The notes: generated by a model from the sequence alone, not told the origin. Numbered from the stretch's first letter, positions 1-9,758 are shown. The stretch is 64,000 nucleotides of DNA from Sphingobacteriales bacterium (GCA_025353765.1 JANXOD010000009.1:106092-170091), one strand, 5' to 3'. Numbers and translations: made by a program.

Positions 1-1488
1 ATAATCGCCATGACCTTGTTCGTCACTTTGACGACCAATAAAGTTCCAGGCAAAATAACGGGCATACATAAACCCGGTTTGGTAGCTCATTAAGAAACCA
101 ATATTATCTAAAAAGGTAGGCGATTGGGTTTCTGTCATTCCCATCCAGTCACGATAGAAATTTACATGTTGAGGGTCATCACTATACAATCTGGGTAGTA
201 ATGTATTACGATCATAAACCCGTTCGAATTTCTTACCGGCTACTTCATATTTTTCTTTTCCCTGGCGATAAATATCATCACCTTCCTTATTTTCAACTGG
301 TTTAGAATCAAAATACTGTCCGTATAATAATGGACGATCCCCATATTGTTCGCGGTTTACATAACTTAACAGGGAAAATGCATTATCCGGATCACTATTG
401 TTTAAGGATGTATCTGCCTTAGCACGAATAACAATCATAGCAAATGATCCATACCCCAAAATGATGAAAACCACAGATATCAGAGCAAGATTTAATATCC
501 GTTTCTTATCACGGATTTTAATACCATATTCTAATGCAACTAAAAGGATAACGGCAACTATCAATCCTGATATTCCCCCACCAATCATCATCAGCACTAA
601 AAAAGATATTACAGATATAAGTAAATTGGATTTACTTCCCTTAATGGTGTAAAGTATACCTGAAGTAAGAGATGTAATTAGAAGAACGATAAAAAAGGTT
701 ACCCCGGTTCCAAATCCTAAGCCTAAGGTATTTACAAAGAAAAGATCAGAATAAGCAGCAAATTTGATAAGATACTGCACAATTCCATATTGTATAAAAG
801 CCAAAATGATTATCCCTGTAAATAGAGCCAGTATAGTTCCCTTGGCTGTAGTTTGTTTAGATCGTCGAAAATAATATACCAATGCAATTGCCGGAATGGC
901 TAATAAATTTAATAGATGTACACCAATAGATAATCCTATTACATAAGCTATAAATAGGAGCCAGCGGTCTGCAAAAGGCTCATCTGCATGAGCATCCCAT
1001 TTTAAAATGGCCCAAAAAACAACGGCTGTACATAATGATGACATGGCATAAACTTCAGATTCTACCGCAGAGAACCAGAATGAATCGGAGAAGGTATATG
1101 CCAATGCACCAACTAAACCTGTGCCCATGATAACGATGAGCTTATCTGTTGTTAATTCTTCTCCCTGTTTCCAAAGGGCTTTTTTAGCTAAAGCGGTAAT
1201 GGTCCAGAAAAGAAATAATATAGTAGCACCACTGCAAAGGGCAGAACCAACATTCATCCAGTAAGCCAATCTATGAATATCACCGCCTGCCAATAGTGAA
1301 AACATTTTCTGAATCATCAGGAATAAAGGAGCTCCGGGTTGGTGGACAATTTGCAATTTGTATGCAGCAGAAATAAATTCACCACAATCCCAGAAACTGG
1401 CAGATGGTTCTAAAGTTAAAATGTAAACCACCGATGCTATTACAAAAGTAATCCATCCAAAAAGGTTGTTGGTTCTATTATAGTTCAT
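1..1488 (-). CDS. DUF2723 / GT117-family multi-pass membrane protein (3' end outside window)
   Basis: This gene enters the window from the left edge. Its ATG is at 1486-1488 and 496 codons are visible with no stop, so the C-terminus is missing. The protein begins MNYNRTNNLFGWITFVIA and carries the sequence PSASFWDCGEFISAAYKL at about residues 25-45, followed by many hydrophobic segments. This is typical of the Bacteroidota DUF2723 family, which is classed as glycosyltransferase family 117 and linked to protein O-glycosylation of exported proteins. The last visible part, with YARYFAWNFIGRQSDEQG, is also family-typical. It would act in the inner membrane, probably with a polyprenyl-linked sugar donor; that role is family knowledge and is not shown here. 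The next gene, tRNA-Gln, diverges from it. Confidence 0.88.
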   Translation of the reverse strand, partial: MNYNRTNNLFGWITFVIASVVYILTLEPSASFWDCGEFISAAYKLQIVHQPGAPLFLMIQKMFSLLAGGDIHRLAYWMNVGSALCSGATILFLFWTITALAKKALWKQGEELTTDKLIVIMGTGLVGALAYTFSDSFWFSAVESEVYAMSSLCTAVVFWAILKWDAHADEPFADRWLLFIAYVIGLSIGVHLLNLLAIPAIALVYYFRRSKQTTAKGTILALFTGIIILAFIQYGIVQYLIKFAAYSDLFFVNTLGLGFGTGVTFFIVLLITSLTSGILYTIKGSKSNLLISVISFLVLMMIGGGISGLIVAVILLVALEYGIKIRDKKRILNLALISVVFIILGYGSFAMIVIRAKADTSLNNSDPDNAFSLLSYVNREQYGDRPLLYGQYFDSKPVENKEGDDIYRQGKEKYEVAGKKFERVYDRNTLLPRLYSDDPQHVNFYRDWMGMTETQSPTFLDNIGFLMSYQTGFMYARYFAWNFIGRQSDEQGHGDY

Positions 1489-1626
1489 GTTATTGAGTTC
1501 AATAAAAATATTGCAGCCGAAAATAGTGATTTTATTACGATTAGCAGAAGAAGAATTGTTCCTTTAACACTATTTAACGCTATAAATAACTGCATTCTAA
1601 CTAAGAAAGTAAAAAATCAACTTTGA

Positions 1627-1658
1627 TTTGCAGAATATACTATATCCCACTATATTTG
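1627..1658 (+). promoter_or_regulatory. Bacteroidota-type promoter for tRNA-Gln
   Basis: A TTTG at 1627-1630 is followed, after exactly 20 bases, by TATATTTG at 1651-1658. This fits the phylum's primary sigma consensus TTTG-N19-20-TAnnTTTG. The predicted start of transcription, about 5-8 bases downstream, lies roughly 30 bases before the mature tRNA-Gln 5' end. The motif match is seen directly; promoter activity is inferred. Confidence 0.7.
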
Positions 1659-1695
1659 CATTCCATTTCAAAAGGATGTTCTTTTTGATATTGAT

Positions 1696-1766
1696 TGCCC
1701 GATAGTATAATGGTAGTACAACTGTTTTTGGTGCAGTTTGTCTAGGTTCGAATCCTGGTCGGGCAA
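1696..1766 (+). tRNA. tRNA-Gln (anticodon TTG)
   Basis: A full cloverleaf can be drawn. The acceptor arms TGCCCGA (1696-1702) and TCGGGCA (1759-1765) pair over seven bases. The anticodon arm ACTGT/GCAGT encloses the loop TTTTGGT with anticodon TTG, and the T-loop GTTCGAATCC is present. The discriminator is A1766 and no CCA is encoded. It reads CAA glutamine codons. A strong promoter lies just upstream and prs follows about 100 bases downstream, so read-through into prs is possible. Confidence 0.96.
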
Positions 1767-1867
1767 CAATAAAATTCGAGTTTTGGAATTATGTTCTTAA
1801 GAGATTGCAGTTGTAATCTAAATAGGAAAACAAATATTTCACTCAAATTTTAAATCTGAAACCGAAA

Positions 1868-2812
1868 ATGCCACTATCTTTTAATCCTGTAAAGTTATTT
1901 GCCGGTTCTGGAACTACTGATCTGGCGAATAAAATTGCTAAATCTTACGGGAAAGAACTTGGTGATTTGACTATTTCAAGATTTAGTGATGGCGAATTCC
2001 AACCTCATTTCAATGAAACAGTACGTGGATGTGATATCTTTTTAATCCAATCCACCAATCAGCCTAACGATAATTTAGTTGAGCTTTTATTGATGACAGA
2101 TGCCGCCAAGCGGGCTTCGGCACATTACATCACGGTGGTTGTACCTTATTTTGGATTGGCAAGGCAGGACAGAAAGGATAAACCGCGGGTTGCCATTGGA
2201 GCAAAGTTGATAGCAAATTTGATTACAGCTTCGGGTGCTCATCGGATTATGACCATGGATTTGCATGCGGCTCAAATTCAGGGATTTTTTGATATTCCTG
2301 TTGATCATTTGGATGCTTCAGTAATTTTTGTGCCACATATTAAGGCGTTAAAATTACCAAATTTAACTATTGCTTCGCCGGATATGGGTGGATCATATCG
2401 GGCCAGAACGTTTGCCAAGTATTTTAATGCAGAGGTTATTATTTGTGATAAACGTCGTAAACGTGCTAATGAAATAGAATCGATGTCTATAATAGGTGAT
2501 GTGACAGATCAGGATATTGTATTAATTGATGATATTTGCGATACGGCAGGAACCTTAGCAAAGGCAGCACAATTAATTATGGATAATGGTGCTCATAGTG
2601 TCAGGGCGGTTTGTACTCATCCGGTTTTATCCGGTAATGCTTACGAAATAATTGAAAACTCTGTTTTATCTGAATTAATTGTGACAGATACTATACCACT
2701 AAAACAGGAAAGCAGTAAAATAAAGGTATTATCAACGGCAGATCTTTTTGCCAGAGCTATTACCAACGTAAATGAACACGGATCCATAAGTGATCTGTTT
2801 AGAATAGACTAA
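1868..2812 (+). CDS. prs: Ribose-phosphate pyrophosphokinase
   Basis: The 314-residue protein makes PRPP from ribose-5-phosphate and ATP in the cytoplasm, feeding purine, pyrimidine, histidine, tryptophan and NAD synthesis. The length is normal for class I Prs. The flexible-loop region and the DLHAAQIQGFFD motif are at about residues 128-139, and the PRPP-binding loop DDICDTAGTL is at about 220-229. The N-terminal segment with KLFAGSGTTDLA and RFSDGE is canonical. The gene follows tRNA-Gln and precedes rplY by 36 bases, so prs and rplY probably form one transcript that ends at the hairpin after rplY. The ATG start gives the expected N-terminus. Confidence 0.97.
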   Translation: MPLSFNPVKLFAGSGTTDLANKIAKSYGKELGDLTISRFSDGEFQPHFNETVRGCDIFLIQSTNQPNDNLVELLLMTDAAKRASAHYITVVVPYFGLARQDRKDKPRVAIGAKLIANLITASGAHRIMTMDLHAAQIQGFFDIPVDHLDASVIFVPHIKALKLPNLTIASPDMGGSYRARTFAKYFNAEVIICDKRRKRANEIESMSIIGDVTDQDIVLIDDICDTAGTLAKAAQLIMDNGAHSVRAVCTHPVLSGNAYEIIENSVLSELIVTDTIPLKQESSKIKVLSTADLFARAITNVNEHGSISDLFRID

Positions 2813-2848
2813 TTTTTAGTAAATCATATATAATAAACAATTTAAAAA

Positions 2849-3427
2849 ATGAAATCAATTGCTATTAGCGGTTCTCCAAGAGAGAACGTAGGGAAAAGAG
2901 ACGCAAAAGAGCTACGTTATGAGGGCAAAGTGCCTGCGGTTCTTTATGGTGGAAAAAATCAAATCCACTTTTCTGTGTCTGCGACTGATTTGAAAGGTTT
3001 GGTTTATACACCAGACGTTCAATTCGTTGATCTTGATGTTGCAGGTGTAAAAGCAAAAGCCATTATCAAGGATGTACATTTTCATCCATTAACTGATTTG
3101 CCTTTACATGTTGACTTTTTAGAATTAGATGAGAAAAAACCAGTTGTTATGGAAATCCCGGTAAAATTAACCGGAACTTCTCCTGGTGTTAAAACTGGTG
3201 GTAAACTAGTGCAAAAACTGCGTAAACTGCGTGTTAAAGCATTCCCAAAAGATATGCCTCAATACGTAGAAGTAAGTATTGAAAAATTAGATGTTGGTAA
3301 ATCTGTTGGAGTAGATGAATTGAAATTTGATAAATTCAATATTACAAACAACCCGGATGATACTATCGTTTCTGTAACTATGTCTCGTGCATTAAAACAA
3401 GCTGAACAGGAAGCAGGAAAAAAATAA
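2849..3427 (+). CDS. rplY: 50S ribosomal protein L25 (Ctc/TL5 type)
   Basis: The protein has 192 residues, the long two-domain form of bL25. The N-terminal 5S-rRNA-binding domain covers about residues 1-90 (SGSPRENVGKRDAKELR, VPAVLYGG). The TL5/Ctc beta domain covers about 95-185 (DFLELDEKKPVVMEIPVKL, GGKLVQKLRKLRVKAFP). The short Lys-rich tail QEAGKK is typical of Bacteroidota. It binds 5S rRNA in the large subunit. It lies 36 bases after prs and is followed by pth; prs-rplY-pth is a widely conserved gene neighbourhood. Confidence 0.96.
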   Translation: MKSIAISGSPRENVGKRDAKELRYEGKVPAVLYGGKNQIHFSVSATDLKGLVYTPDVQFVDLDVAGVKAKAIIKDVHFHPLTDLPLHVDFLELDEKKPVVMEIPVKLTGTSPGVKTGGKLVQKLRKLRVKAFPKDMPQYVEVSIEKLDVGKSVGVDELKFDKFNITNNPDDTIVSVTMSRALKQAEQEAGKK

Positions 3428-3471
3428 AAACTTCACCCAAACCCTCTCCAAAGGAGAGGGTTTAAAATTAT

Positions 3472-3497
3472 AAAGCCTTCTGTTGGAGGCTTTTTTT
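3472..3497 (+). terminator. Intrinsic terminator after rplY
   Basis: The stem AAAGCCTTC / GGAGGCTTT has a TGTT loop and is followed by seven T residues (3491-3497, overlapping the stem). A second GC-rich hairpin, CCCTCTCC-AAA-GGAGAGGG at 3442-3460, lies just before it. Together they should end the prs-rplY transcript. Confidence 0.8.
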
Positions 3498-3547
3498 ATA
3501 CATTTAGTTTTTATAAACTCTTCCCTTTCCGGGGATGATTAGGAAGT

Positions 3548-4108
3548 ATGAAATATCTTATTGTTGGTTTAGGTAATATTGGTCCGGAATATGCAGATAC
3601 ACGGCATAACATCGGTTTTATGGTAGCTGATGAATTAGCAAAACAGGCCCAGGTTTCTTTTTTTAATATGCGCCTGGCTTATTATACAGAGCTAAGCCAT
3701 AAAAGCCGGAAAATTCATCTGATTAAACCAACAACGTATATGAACCTGAGCGGTAAGGCCGTTAATTACTGGATGCATGAACTAAAAATACCGGTTGAAA
3801 ATACTCTGGTTATTGTGGATGACCTGGCTCTGCCTTTTGGAACCATCCGACTTAAGCCCAAAGGAAGTGCTGCCGGACATAACGGTTTAAAAAGTATTGA
3901 AGCCATGCTGGGCGGAGTAGATTATCCCCGCTTACGTTTTGGTATTGGAGATAGTTTCCCGAAAGGAAGACAAGTAGATTATGTACTCAGTGGTTTTGAT
4001 AAAGAAGAACAGCCGGAACTTCCTGCATTAATAGATCGTTCTATTGAGGTAATACAAAGTTTTGTAACCGTGGGTGCAGAATTAACGATGACGAGGTTTA
4101 ATAAATAA
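3548..4108 (+). CDS. pth: Peptidyl-tRNA hydrolase
   Basis: The 186-residue cytoplasmic enzyme cleaves the ester bond of peptidyl-tRNA released from stalled ribosomes. The family signature is complete: [18 protein letters not shown] at residues 7-24 with catalytic His20, [10 protein letters not shown] at about 63-72, the DDLALPFG segment with the catalytic Asp at about 94, and GHNGLKSIE at about 113. In the N-terminal motif the usual GNPG is GNIG, a conservative variant. The gene has its own upstream spacer after the rplY terminator and converges on lpxB. Confidence 0.96.
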   Translation: MKYLIVGLGNIGPEYADTRHNIGFMVADELAKQAQVSFFNMRLAYYTELSHKSRKIHLIKPTTYMNLSGKAVNYWMHELKIPVENTLVIVDDLALPFGTIRLKPKGSAAGHNGLKSIEAMLGGVDYPRLRFGIGDSFPKGRQVDYVLSGFDKEEQPELPALIDRSIEVIQSFVTVGAELTMTRFNK

Positions 4109-4169
4109 AACTCTGCCAGAGATTCTATGAAAAGCTAAAATCTCTTAAATATTCCAAATCCGTGTATTG

Positions 4170-5279
4170 CTATTTATTTAAATAAGCAACCATCAGCTTT
4201 GCTGCCTTGGAAGAAGCTCCCGCTTTCCCCATTCTTTCAGCTAGTTTATCATAATTCGCCAGCATCAGACTACGATATACAGAATTATGAAGAATAGCCT
4301 CTAATTCATCGCCTATTTGTTTAGGGTTACAATCTTCCTGGATCAGTTCTTTAACTACAGCATTATCCATCACCAGGTTTACCAGGGAAATGAATTTAAT
4401 GTTAACCAACATTCTTGCTATAGTGATAGAAATAGCGTTCCCTTTATACACTACCAATTGTGGAATTTTTAAAAGAGCGGTTTCTAAAGTTGCTGTTCCG
4501 GAGGTTACCATTGCCACCTGAGAATTTAAAAGTAAATTATAGGTTTCACTAAATACTACAGGGATGTTTCTATCTCCAATAAAGGGTTTATAAAAATCAA
4601 GATCAAATGTAGGCGCTCCTGCAATAATAAATTGATAATCCGGAAAACGATCTGATGCTTTGATCAGATCCGGTAAAATCTTGTTTAACTCTTGTTTACG
4701 ACTTCCGGGTAATAAGGCTATAATAGGTTTAGAACTTAAATGATGTCGCACATGAAATTGATCATCGAGTTTATTAGCTGCAATGGCATCTAACAGCGGA
4801 TTACCAATATAATCTACATCCATTCCCCAGGTTTTATAAAACTCAACCTCAAAAGGCAGAATGCAAAACATGTGGTCGACAATGCGCTTTATTTTAAGTA
4901 CCCGTTTTTGGTTCCAGGCCCAAACTTTAGGGGAGATATAGTAAAATACTTTGATCCCGTTTTTTTTAGCAAAATCAGCAATCTTTAAATTGAAACCCGG
5001 GAAATCAATTAAAATTAATACATCGGGTTTGTAGGCCAATACATCCTGTTTTGCTTTTTTGAGATTTTTAAAAATGGTTCTCAAATTGACTACAACTTCT
5101 ACAAAACCCATAAAAGCCATGTCGGCATAATGCTTTACCAGTGTTCCGCCTTCTGCCTTCATTAAATCGCCACCAAAAAAACGAAATTCTGATGTGGGAT
5201 CTTCCGTCTTTAGAGCTTTCATCAGGTTTGCTCCATGTAAATCTCCAGAAGCTTCACCGGCAATCAGGTAGTACTTCAT
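4170..5279 (-). CDS. lpxB: Lipid-A-disaccharide synthase
   Basis: The 369-residue GT19 enzyme joins UDP-2,3-diacylglucosamine and lipid X to form the lipid A disaccharide at the inner face of the inner membrane. Family motifs are visible: the N-terminal GEASGDLHG at residues 8-16, FVEVVVNL near 60, DFPGFNLKIA near 93, the YYISPKVWAW block near 114, and LPGSRKQEL near 188. Length is normal. Its start overlaps the stop of the upstream membrane-protein gene in ATGA, so translation is probably coupled. surE, the membrane protein and lpxB form a three-gene leftward operon that is common in this group. Confidence 0.96.
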   Translation of the reverse strand: MKYYLIAGEASGDLHGANLMKALKTEDPTSEFRFFGGDLMKAEGGTLVKHYADMAFMGFVEVVVNLRTIFKNLKKAKQDVLAYKPDVLILIDFPGFNLKIADFAKKNGIKVFYYISPKVWAWNQKRVLKIKRIVDHMFCILPFEVEFYKTWGMDVDYIGNPLLDAIAANKLDDQFHVRHHLSSKPIIALLPGSRKQELNKILPDLIKASDRFPDYQFIIAGAPTFDLDFYKPFIGDRNIPVVFSETYNLLLNSQVAMVTSGTATLETALLKIPQLVVYKGNAISITIARMLVNIKFISLVNLVMDNAVVKELIQEDCNPKQIGDELEAILHNSVYRSLMLANYDKLAERMGKAGASSKAAKLMVAYLNK

Positions 5280-5536
5280 TGATGGGTCTTATAATAGAAG
5301 AAGATAAAGGCACATATAAAGGTGGATGCCATAATTCCTTTTGAAGTTTTCTCTTTATCGATACTGAAATAATACCGGAGCAGTAAGAGATTTAAGGCAA
5401 TACAGCCAATATAAAGCAGGTCAGCACCTTTTAGTACGGGAATATTCTTTTTTAAAACTTCTGTAAAAAAGAAAGCAATACCAGGAATAACTAATCCGAT
5501 TAAAGCTCCAAACCAGGTATTATTTTGCTTAAACAT
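5276..5536 (-). CDS. Small membrane protein between surE and lpxB
   Basis: This 86-residue protein starts MFKQNNTWFGALIGLVIP. It has three or four hydrophobic segments (about 8-25, 40-55 and 66-84) and no catalytic motif. I chose the ATG at 5534-5536 rather than one 11 codons upstream, because the longer form would extend further into surE and adds a non-typical N-terminus. Even so it overlaps the surE stop by 8 bases, and its own stop overlaps the lpxB ATG. Position and overlaps imply translational coupling with lpxB. I do not recognise a characterised family. A role in envelope or lipid A assembly is suggested only by context. Confidence 0.75.
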   Translation of the reverse strand: MFKQNNTWFGALIGLVIPGIAFFFTEVLKKNIPVLKGADLLYIGCIALNLLLLRYYFSIDKEKTSKGIMASTFICAFIFFYYKTHQ

Positions 5537-6302
5537 TAAATTTCCAGGAATTAAGTGTTTGTATAGCATGGTGTGCAGTCATATCAAACTGGACGGGTAC
5601 TACAGAAACATAGTGGTTCTCTAAAGCCCATACATCGGTATCTTCTCCATGATCATTATTTTGAAATACACCCGTTAACCAATAATAATTACGCTTATGC
5701 GGATCAATACGCTCATCAAACTCTTCGGCCCATTTGGCATTTGCCTGCCGACAAATCTTGATGCCTTTAATAGCATTCCCATTTGGAAAATTAACATTTA
5801 ACAAGGTGCCTTCCTGTAAACCATGTTCTAAAACCTGGCTGGCAATTGCTTTTACATATTTTTTACAATTGCTGAAATCGGCATCATAGGTAAAATCATC
5901 CAGAGAAAACCCGATAGAAGGAATACTTTCTATGGCTCCTTCAACCGCGGCAGACATGGTACCGGAATAAATTACATTAATGGAATTGTTTAATCCATGA
6001 TTGATACCTGATACGCAGAGATCTGGCTTTTTGCCTTTAAATATTTTATTAACCGCTAATTTCACACAATCTACTGGTGTGCCGGAACATTTATACATTT
6101 CTACTCCATCATACAATTGAATTTTATCCAACCTTAAGGGTTTTGCAATGGTTATAGCATGGCCCATTCCCGATTGTGGACTATCTGGCGCTACAACTAC
6201 CACATTACCTAATTCCTGCATTACTTCAATTAATGCCTTTATACCCGGAGCGGTTATACCATCGTCGTTAACAACTAAAATGGTAGGTTTTGATTTTTTC
6301 AC
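5529..6302 (-). CDS. surE: 5'/3'-nucleotidase SurE
   Basis: The 257-residue metal-dependent nucleotidase hydrolyses nucleoside monophosphates, often during stationary phase. The signature VNDDGITAPGI at residues 11-21 carries the metal-binding Asp pair. PDSPQSGMGHAIT at about 40-52 and SGINHGLNNSINVIYSGT at about 99-116 complete the active site. The length fits the family. It is the first gene of the surE-membrane protein-lpxB operon, and the CsbD gene upstream is separated from it by a terminator. Confidence 0.95.
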   Translation of the reverse strand: MKKSKPTILVVNDDGITAPGIKALIEVMQELGNVVVVAPDSPQSGMGHAITIAKPLRLDKIQLYDGVEMYKCSGTPVDCVKLAVNKIFKGKKPDLCVSGINHGLNNSINVIYSGTMSAAVEGAIESIPSIGFSLDDFTYDADFSNCKKYVKAIASQVLEHGLQEGTLLNVNFPNGNAIKGIKICRQANAKWAEEFDERIDPHKRNYYWLTGVFQNNDHGEDTDVWALENHYVSVVPVQFDMTAHHAIQTLNSWKFNV

Positions 6303-6321
6303 GAAGCGAAATTACAAAAAG

Positions 6322-6351
6322 AAAAAGAGCTGAGATTACTCAACTCTTTTT
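6322..6351 (-). terminator. Intrinsic terminator after the CsbD gene
   Basis: On the minus strand the stem AAAAAGAG(x)TGAG / CTCA(x)CTCTTTTT has a 4-base loop and one internal mismatch, and is followed by more T-rich sequence. It lies between the stop of the CsbD-like gene and the start of surE, so it separates the two leftward units. Confidence 0.65.
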
Positions 6352-6372
6352 CTTTTCTGCTTTAGATCAATC

Positions 6373-6558
6373 TTACAAATCTTTTAACCATTTAACCAAC
6401 TCATCCCGGCTTTTACCCGTTTTCTGTTGCAAACGTCCTAATAGTTCATCATCTTTTCCTTCTTCATATTCCAAATCGTCATCCGTAAGATCTGCGTAAG
6501 CTTGCTTTAATTTGCCTTTCACTTCATTCCAGCGGCCTTTTAATTCTAATGTATCCAT
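6373..6558 (-). CDS. CsbD family stress protein
   Basis: The 61-residue acidic protein begins [19 protein letters not shown]. It contains the CsbD core ([23 protein letters not shown]) and a second block, [21 protein letters not shown]. CsbD-like proteins are small, hydrophilic and often induced by general stress; their biochemical role is unknown. I chose the ATG at 6556-6558, because the 18 residues that an upstream start would add look non-coding. The gene is single and carries its own terminator. Confidence 0.9.
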   Translation of the reverse strand: MDTLELKGRWNEVKGKLKQAYADLTDDDLEYEEGKDDELLGRLQQKTGKSRDELVKWLKDL

Positions 6559-6619
6559 AATATTGAATTTTTTAATGAGTGTATAATTAGGATAAACAAG
6601 ATATGTACCCATTCGGTTT

Positions 6620-8533
6620 TCAACTAAATAGTGATCCCGATTTAATCTCTTCTACCACATTTGGATCTAATAAAGTGGATGTATCTCCCAGATTTGAAGT
6701 TTCGCCTTCTGCAATTTTTCTTAATATTCTTCGCATAATTTTACCAGACCTGGTTTTGGGTAAACCTGATACAAACTGTATTTTATCTGGTTTGGCTATG
6801 GCTCCAATAATACGCGATACAGTTTGCAGGATATTTTTTCGGGTTAAATCATGAGCATGGATAGAAGAACCCAGGATAACATAAGCGTAAATACCTTGTC
6901 CTTTTATATCGTGGGGATAACCCACCACTGCGCTTTCAATTACATCAGCATGCATATTGATGGCATTTTCTACTTCAGCAGTACCAATTCGATGCCCCGA
7001 AACATTAATTACATCATCTACCCGACCTGTAATCCTGTAATAACCATCTTCATCGCGTAAGCAACCATCTCCGGTAAAATACATATTTTCATACGTTGCA
7101 AAATAAGCTGTACGACAGCGTTCATGGTCGCCATAAGTTGTTCTGATAATTCCAGGCCATGGAAATTTGATACATAAATTTCCACTTACTCCGTTTCCTT
7201 CAATTTCTTTTCCATTTTCATCCACTAAACAAGGTTGTATCCCTGGTAAGGGTAAGGTTGCATAGCCGGGCTTAGTTGGTGTAATTCTGGCAATTGGCGA
7301 GATCATGATCCCTGACGTTTCTGTTTGCCACCAGGTATCTACAACCGGACAATTTTTCTTTCCAATTTTTTCATCGAACCAATGCCAGGCTTCTTCATTA
7401 ATAGGTTCACCAACAGAACCCAATTTTTTCAATGAGCTTAAATTCTTGCCTTTTAAAGGTTCATCACCAAAACTCATTAGCGAACGAATTGCTGTTGGTG
7501 CCGTGTATAAAATATTGGCTTGGTGTTTTTCTACAATATCCCAAAAACGACCGGCATCTGGCCATGTGGGAATCCCTTCAAAAAGCAGGGTAGTAGCTCC
7601 CTGAGACAATGGGCCATAAACAATGTAGGAATGGCCGGTTATCCAGCCAATATCGGCGGTACAGAAAAACACTTCGTCAGGCTGATATTGAAACACCGTT
7701 TTAAAGGTATATCCAACATAAACCATATATCCGCCGCAGGTATGAACTACTCCTTTAGGTTTACCGGTTGAGCCGGATGTATATAAAATAAACAATTCAT
7801 CTTCGGCATCCATTTCTTCGGCCAGGCAAGCCGGATTTCCCTGTGTTTCTACTTTTTTAATCTCATCTTCCCACCAAACATCCCGACCTTTAATCATAGA
7901 TACAGGAGTACGATTACGAGTTAACACAATTACTTTTTGCACGGAATGACACTGCACTAAAGCATCATCAATTACATTTTTGAGGGGAATATCTTTGTTA
8001 CCACGAAATCCTCCATCGGCAGTTATCACCAATGAACATTGAGCATCATTAATTCTGTCGGCAATAGATTGGGCAGAAAACCCGCCAAAAACAACGGAGT
8101 GAACAGCACCAATACGTGCACAGGCTAATACAGCAATAGCCAATTCGGGCACCATAGGCATATAAATGCAGATGCAATCGCCTTTTTTTGTACCATTATT
8201 TTTCAATGCATTTGCAAATTGGCAGACTTTAAAATGAAGCTCTTTGTATGTTAGTTTTCTATAATGCTCTTCCGGATCATTAGGCTCCCAAATTATAGCA
8301 GTTCTATCTCCTTCTTTCTCCAGGTGCCTGTCTAAGCAATTCTCTGTTATATTTAATTTAGCTCCCTGAAACCATTTTATGCTTGGATCTTTAAAATTCC
8401 ACTCCAAAACAGTATGCCACTTTTTACGCCAGTAATATGTATCTGCTATTCCTTCCCAGAATTTTTCAGGTTCAGCTATGCTGTAATCATATATGCGTTT
8501 ATAATCTTTAAAAGAGGTAATTTCTAGATTCAT
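6620..8533 (-). CDS. acs: Acetyl-coenzyme A synthetase
   Basis: The 637-residue enzyme activates acetate to acetyl-CoA through acetyl-AMP in the cytoplasm. The P-loop [16 protein letters not shown] is at about residues 250-265, and the adenylate-binding WWQTETSG is near 405. The hinge and C-terminal motif [20 protein letters not shown] is near 515, and [10 protein letters not shown] near 600 carries the regulatory acetylated Lys. Length matches bacterial Acs. It is monocistronic, with a divergent MORN-protein gene upstream. It would also feed acetyl-CoA alongside the malonate-semialdehyde route encoded at 55.5 kb. Confidence 0.97.
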   Translation of the reverse strand: MNLEITSFKDYKRIYDYSIAEPEKFWEGIADTYYWRKKWHTVLEWNFKDPSIKWFQGAKLNITENCLDRHLEKEGDRTAIIWEPNDPEEHYRKLTYKELHFKVCQFANALKNNGTKKGDCICIYMPMVPELAIAVLACARIGAVHSVVFGGFSAQSIADRINDAQCSLVITADGGFRGNKDIPLKNVIDDALVQCHSVQKVIVLTRNRTPVSMIKGRDVWWEDEIKKVETQGNPACLAEEMDAEDELFILYTSGSTGKPKGVVHTCGGYMVYVGYTFKTVFQYQPDEVFFCTADIGWITGHSYIVYGPLSQGATTLLFEGIPTWPDAGRFWDIVEKHQANILYTAPTAIRSLMSFGDEPLKGKNLSSLKKLGSVGEPINEEAWHWFDEKIGKKNCPVVDTWWQTETSGIMISPIARITPTKPGYATLPLPGIQPCLVDENGKEIEGNGVSGNLCIKFPWPGIIRTTYGDHERCRTAYFATYENMYFTGDGCLRDEDGYYRITGRVDDVINVSGHRIGTAEVENAINMHADVIESAVVGYPHDIKGQGIYAYVILGSSIHAHDLTRKNILQTVSRIIGAIAKPDKIQFVSGLPKTRSGKIMRRILRKIAEGETSNLGDTSTLLDPNVVEEIKSGSLFS

Positions 8534-8689
8534 GATAATTTAATTCATCTGGTAAATTACACATGATATTTTAGAATCACCAATTTGCTTTCTGATTTGC
8601 TTAATCAAGTTCGTATCTTATTCAATTGCTCTCATAATTTCATCAATTTTTATAACTTTATATTTAAAACCAGACTTAATTTATTTAAT

Positions 8690-9406
8690 ATGAGATTCTT
8701 TTTTAGGTTATTAATTATACAATTATTTATAGGTCTTTCTATAAATGCTAAGGCACAAGAAAACTGTAAGGCACTTTTACCAGCTATAGCTGATAAATAT
8801 GAAGGTGAATGCAATAAAGGTAAAGCTAGTGGATTGGGCAAGGCAAGTGGTGAGGATAAATATGAAGGGAACTTTAAAAATGGTTTACCAGATGGAAAAG
8901 GAGTATATACTTGGAAAAATGGTAAGATATACGATGGTCAATGGGTTAAAGGTAAGATGGAAGGAAAAGGGAGACTATCATATCCCAGAAATGGGAGGCC
9001 AGATAGTATCGTAACTGGATTTTGGAAGAAAGATATCTATATAGGCGAATATGAAAAACCTTTTATAGTACATGAATCTAGTAGTGAAGTGTCAAAAATA
9101 GATGTAAGACTCACAGGTAAAGCAGAAACATACAATTCACTTATTGTAAAGGTAACAAACACAACTGGAGGAACCATTTCGCAATTCAGTGTGGTAATGC
9201 CTCCGCCTGAATTAACTGATATCTCAATTCAAAGTGGATCTTTTAGGAGCAAAGAAAATTTATTTATAAGTAACAAAGGTATAGCAATTAGGCTTGTTGA
9301 TACAACCTACCCATTTAGAGCTCGATTTCAAATAGGTACACAGTTCGCGGATGTTGAAATCCTAGAAAAGGGTTCATGGACTATTGATATATTACTAAGG
9401 AATTAA
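8690..9406 (+). CDS. Secreted MORN-repeat protein
   Basis: The 238-residue protein begins MRFFFRLLIIQLFIGLSINAKAQ, a clear Sec signal peptide with cleavage after AQ. The ATG at 8690 was chosen because an upstream in-frame start would put 35 unrelated residues before the signal. About residues 35-110 hold MORN-type repeats (DKYEGECNKGKASGLGKAS, DKYEGNFKNGLPDGKGVYTW, IYDGQWVKGKMEGKGRL). The C-terminal half (about 140-238) looks like a beta-sandwich with no motif I can name. MORN repeats usually act as scaffold or membrane-contact modules. The function here is unknown. It stands alone between acs and rpmB. Confidence 0.82.
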   Translation: MRFFFRLLIIQLFIGLSINAKAQENCKALLPAIADKYEGECNKGKASGLGKASGEDKYEGNFKNGLPDGKGVYTWKNGKIYDGQWVKGKMEGKGRLSYPRNGRPDSIVTGFWKKDIYIGEYEKPFIVHESSSEVSKIDVRLTGKAETYNSLIVKVTNTTGGTISQFSVVMPPPELTDISIQSGSFRSKENLFISNKGIAIRLVDTTYPFRARFQIGTQFADVEILEKGSWTIDILLRN

Positions 9407-9430
9407 GATTAATAATATTGTAATTAAGCC

Positions 9431-9460
9431 TTGCGATTTAATTTAATATTGCGATATTTG
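9431..9460 (+). promoter_or_regulatory. Candidate promoter of the rpmB-rpmG operon
   Basis: TTG at 9431-9433 is followed after 19 bases by GATATTTG at 9453-9460, one mismatch from the TAnnTTTG box. The spacing is right, and the L28 gene begins about 50 bases later. Assignment is by motif only. Confidence 0.5.
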
Positions 9461-9509
9461 CAAACTCTTTAAGGAGCTGAGTTTTATATAACGATACACA
9501 TTAATAGTC

Positions 9510-9743
9510 ATGTCGAGAATTTGTGATTTAACAGGAAAGATGGCCATGAATGGTTTTAACGTTTCCAATTCAAACGTAAAAACTAAACGCAAGTTTTATC
9601 CTAACCTACAGGTAAAAAAGTTTTATATCCCCGATGAGGATAGATGGATCACGCTGAAAGTATCTACTTCGGCTATTAAAACCATCAATAAAAACGGCAT
9701 TACAGCCGTTATCAGTAAATTCCTTAAAAAAGGATACATATAA
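9510..9743 (+). CDS. rpmB: 50S ribosomal protein L28
   Basis: The 77-residue bL28 begins [21 protein letters not shown]. It has the family's N-terminal C-x-x-T-G-K pattern and the central [21 protein letters not shown] block. The size is normal. It is the first gene of a ribosomal and secretion run: L28, L33, DUF4295 protein, FtsY. A 75-base spacer containing a weak hairpin separates it from rpmG. Confidence 0.97.
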   Translation: MSRICDLTGKMAMNGFNVSNSNVKTKRKFYPNLQVKKFYIPDEDRWITLKVSTSAIKTINKNGITAVISKFLKKGYI

Positions 9744-9758
9744 TAGTTAAAGTTGCAA

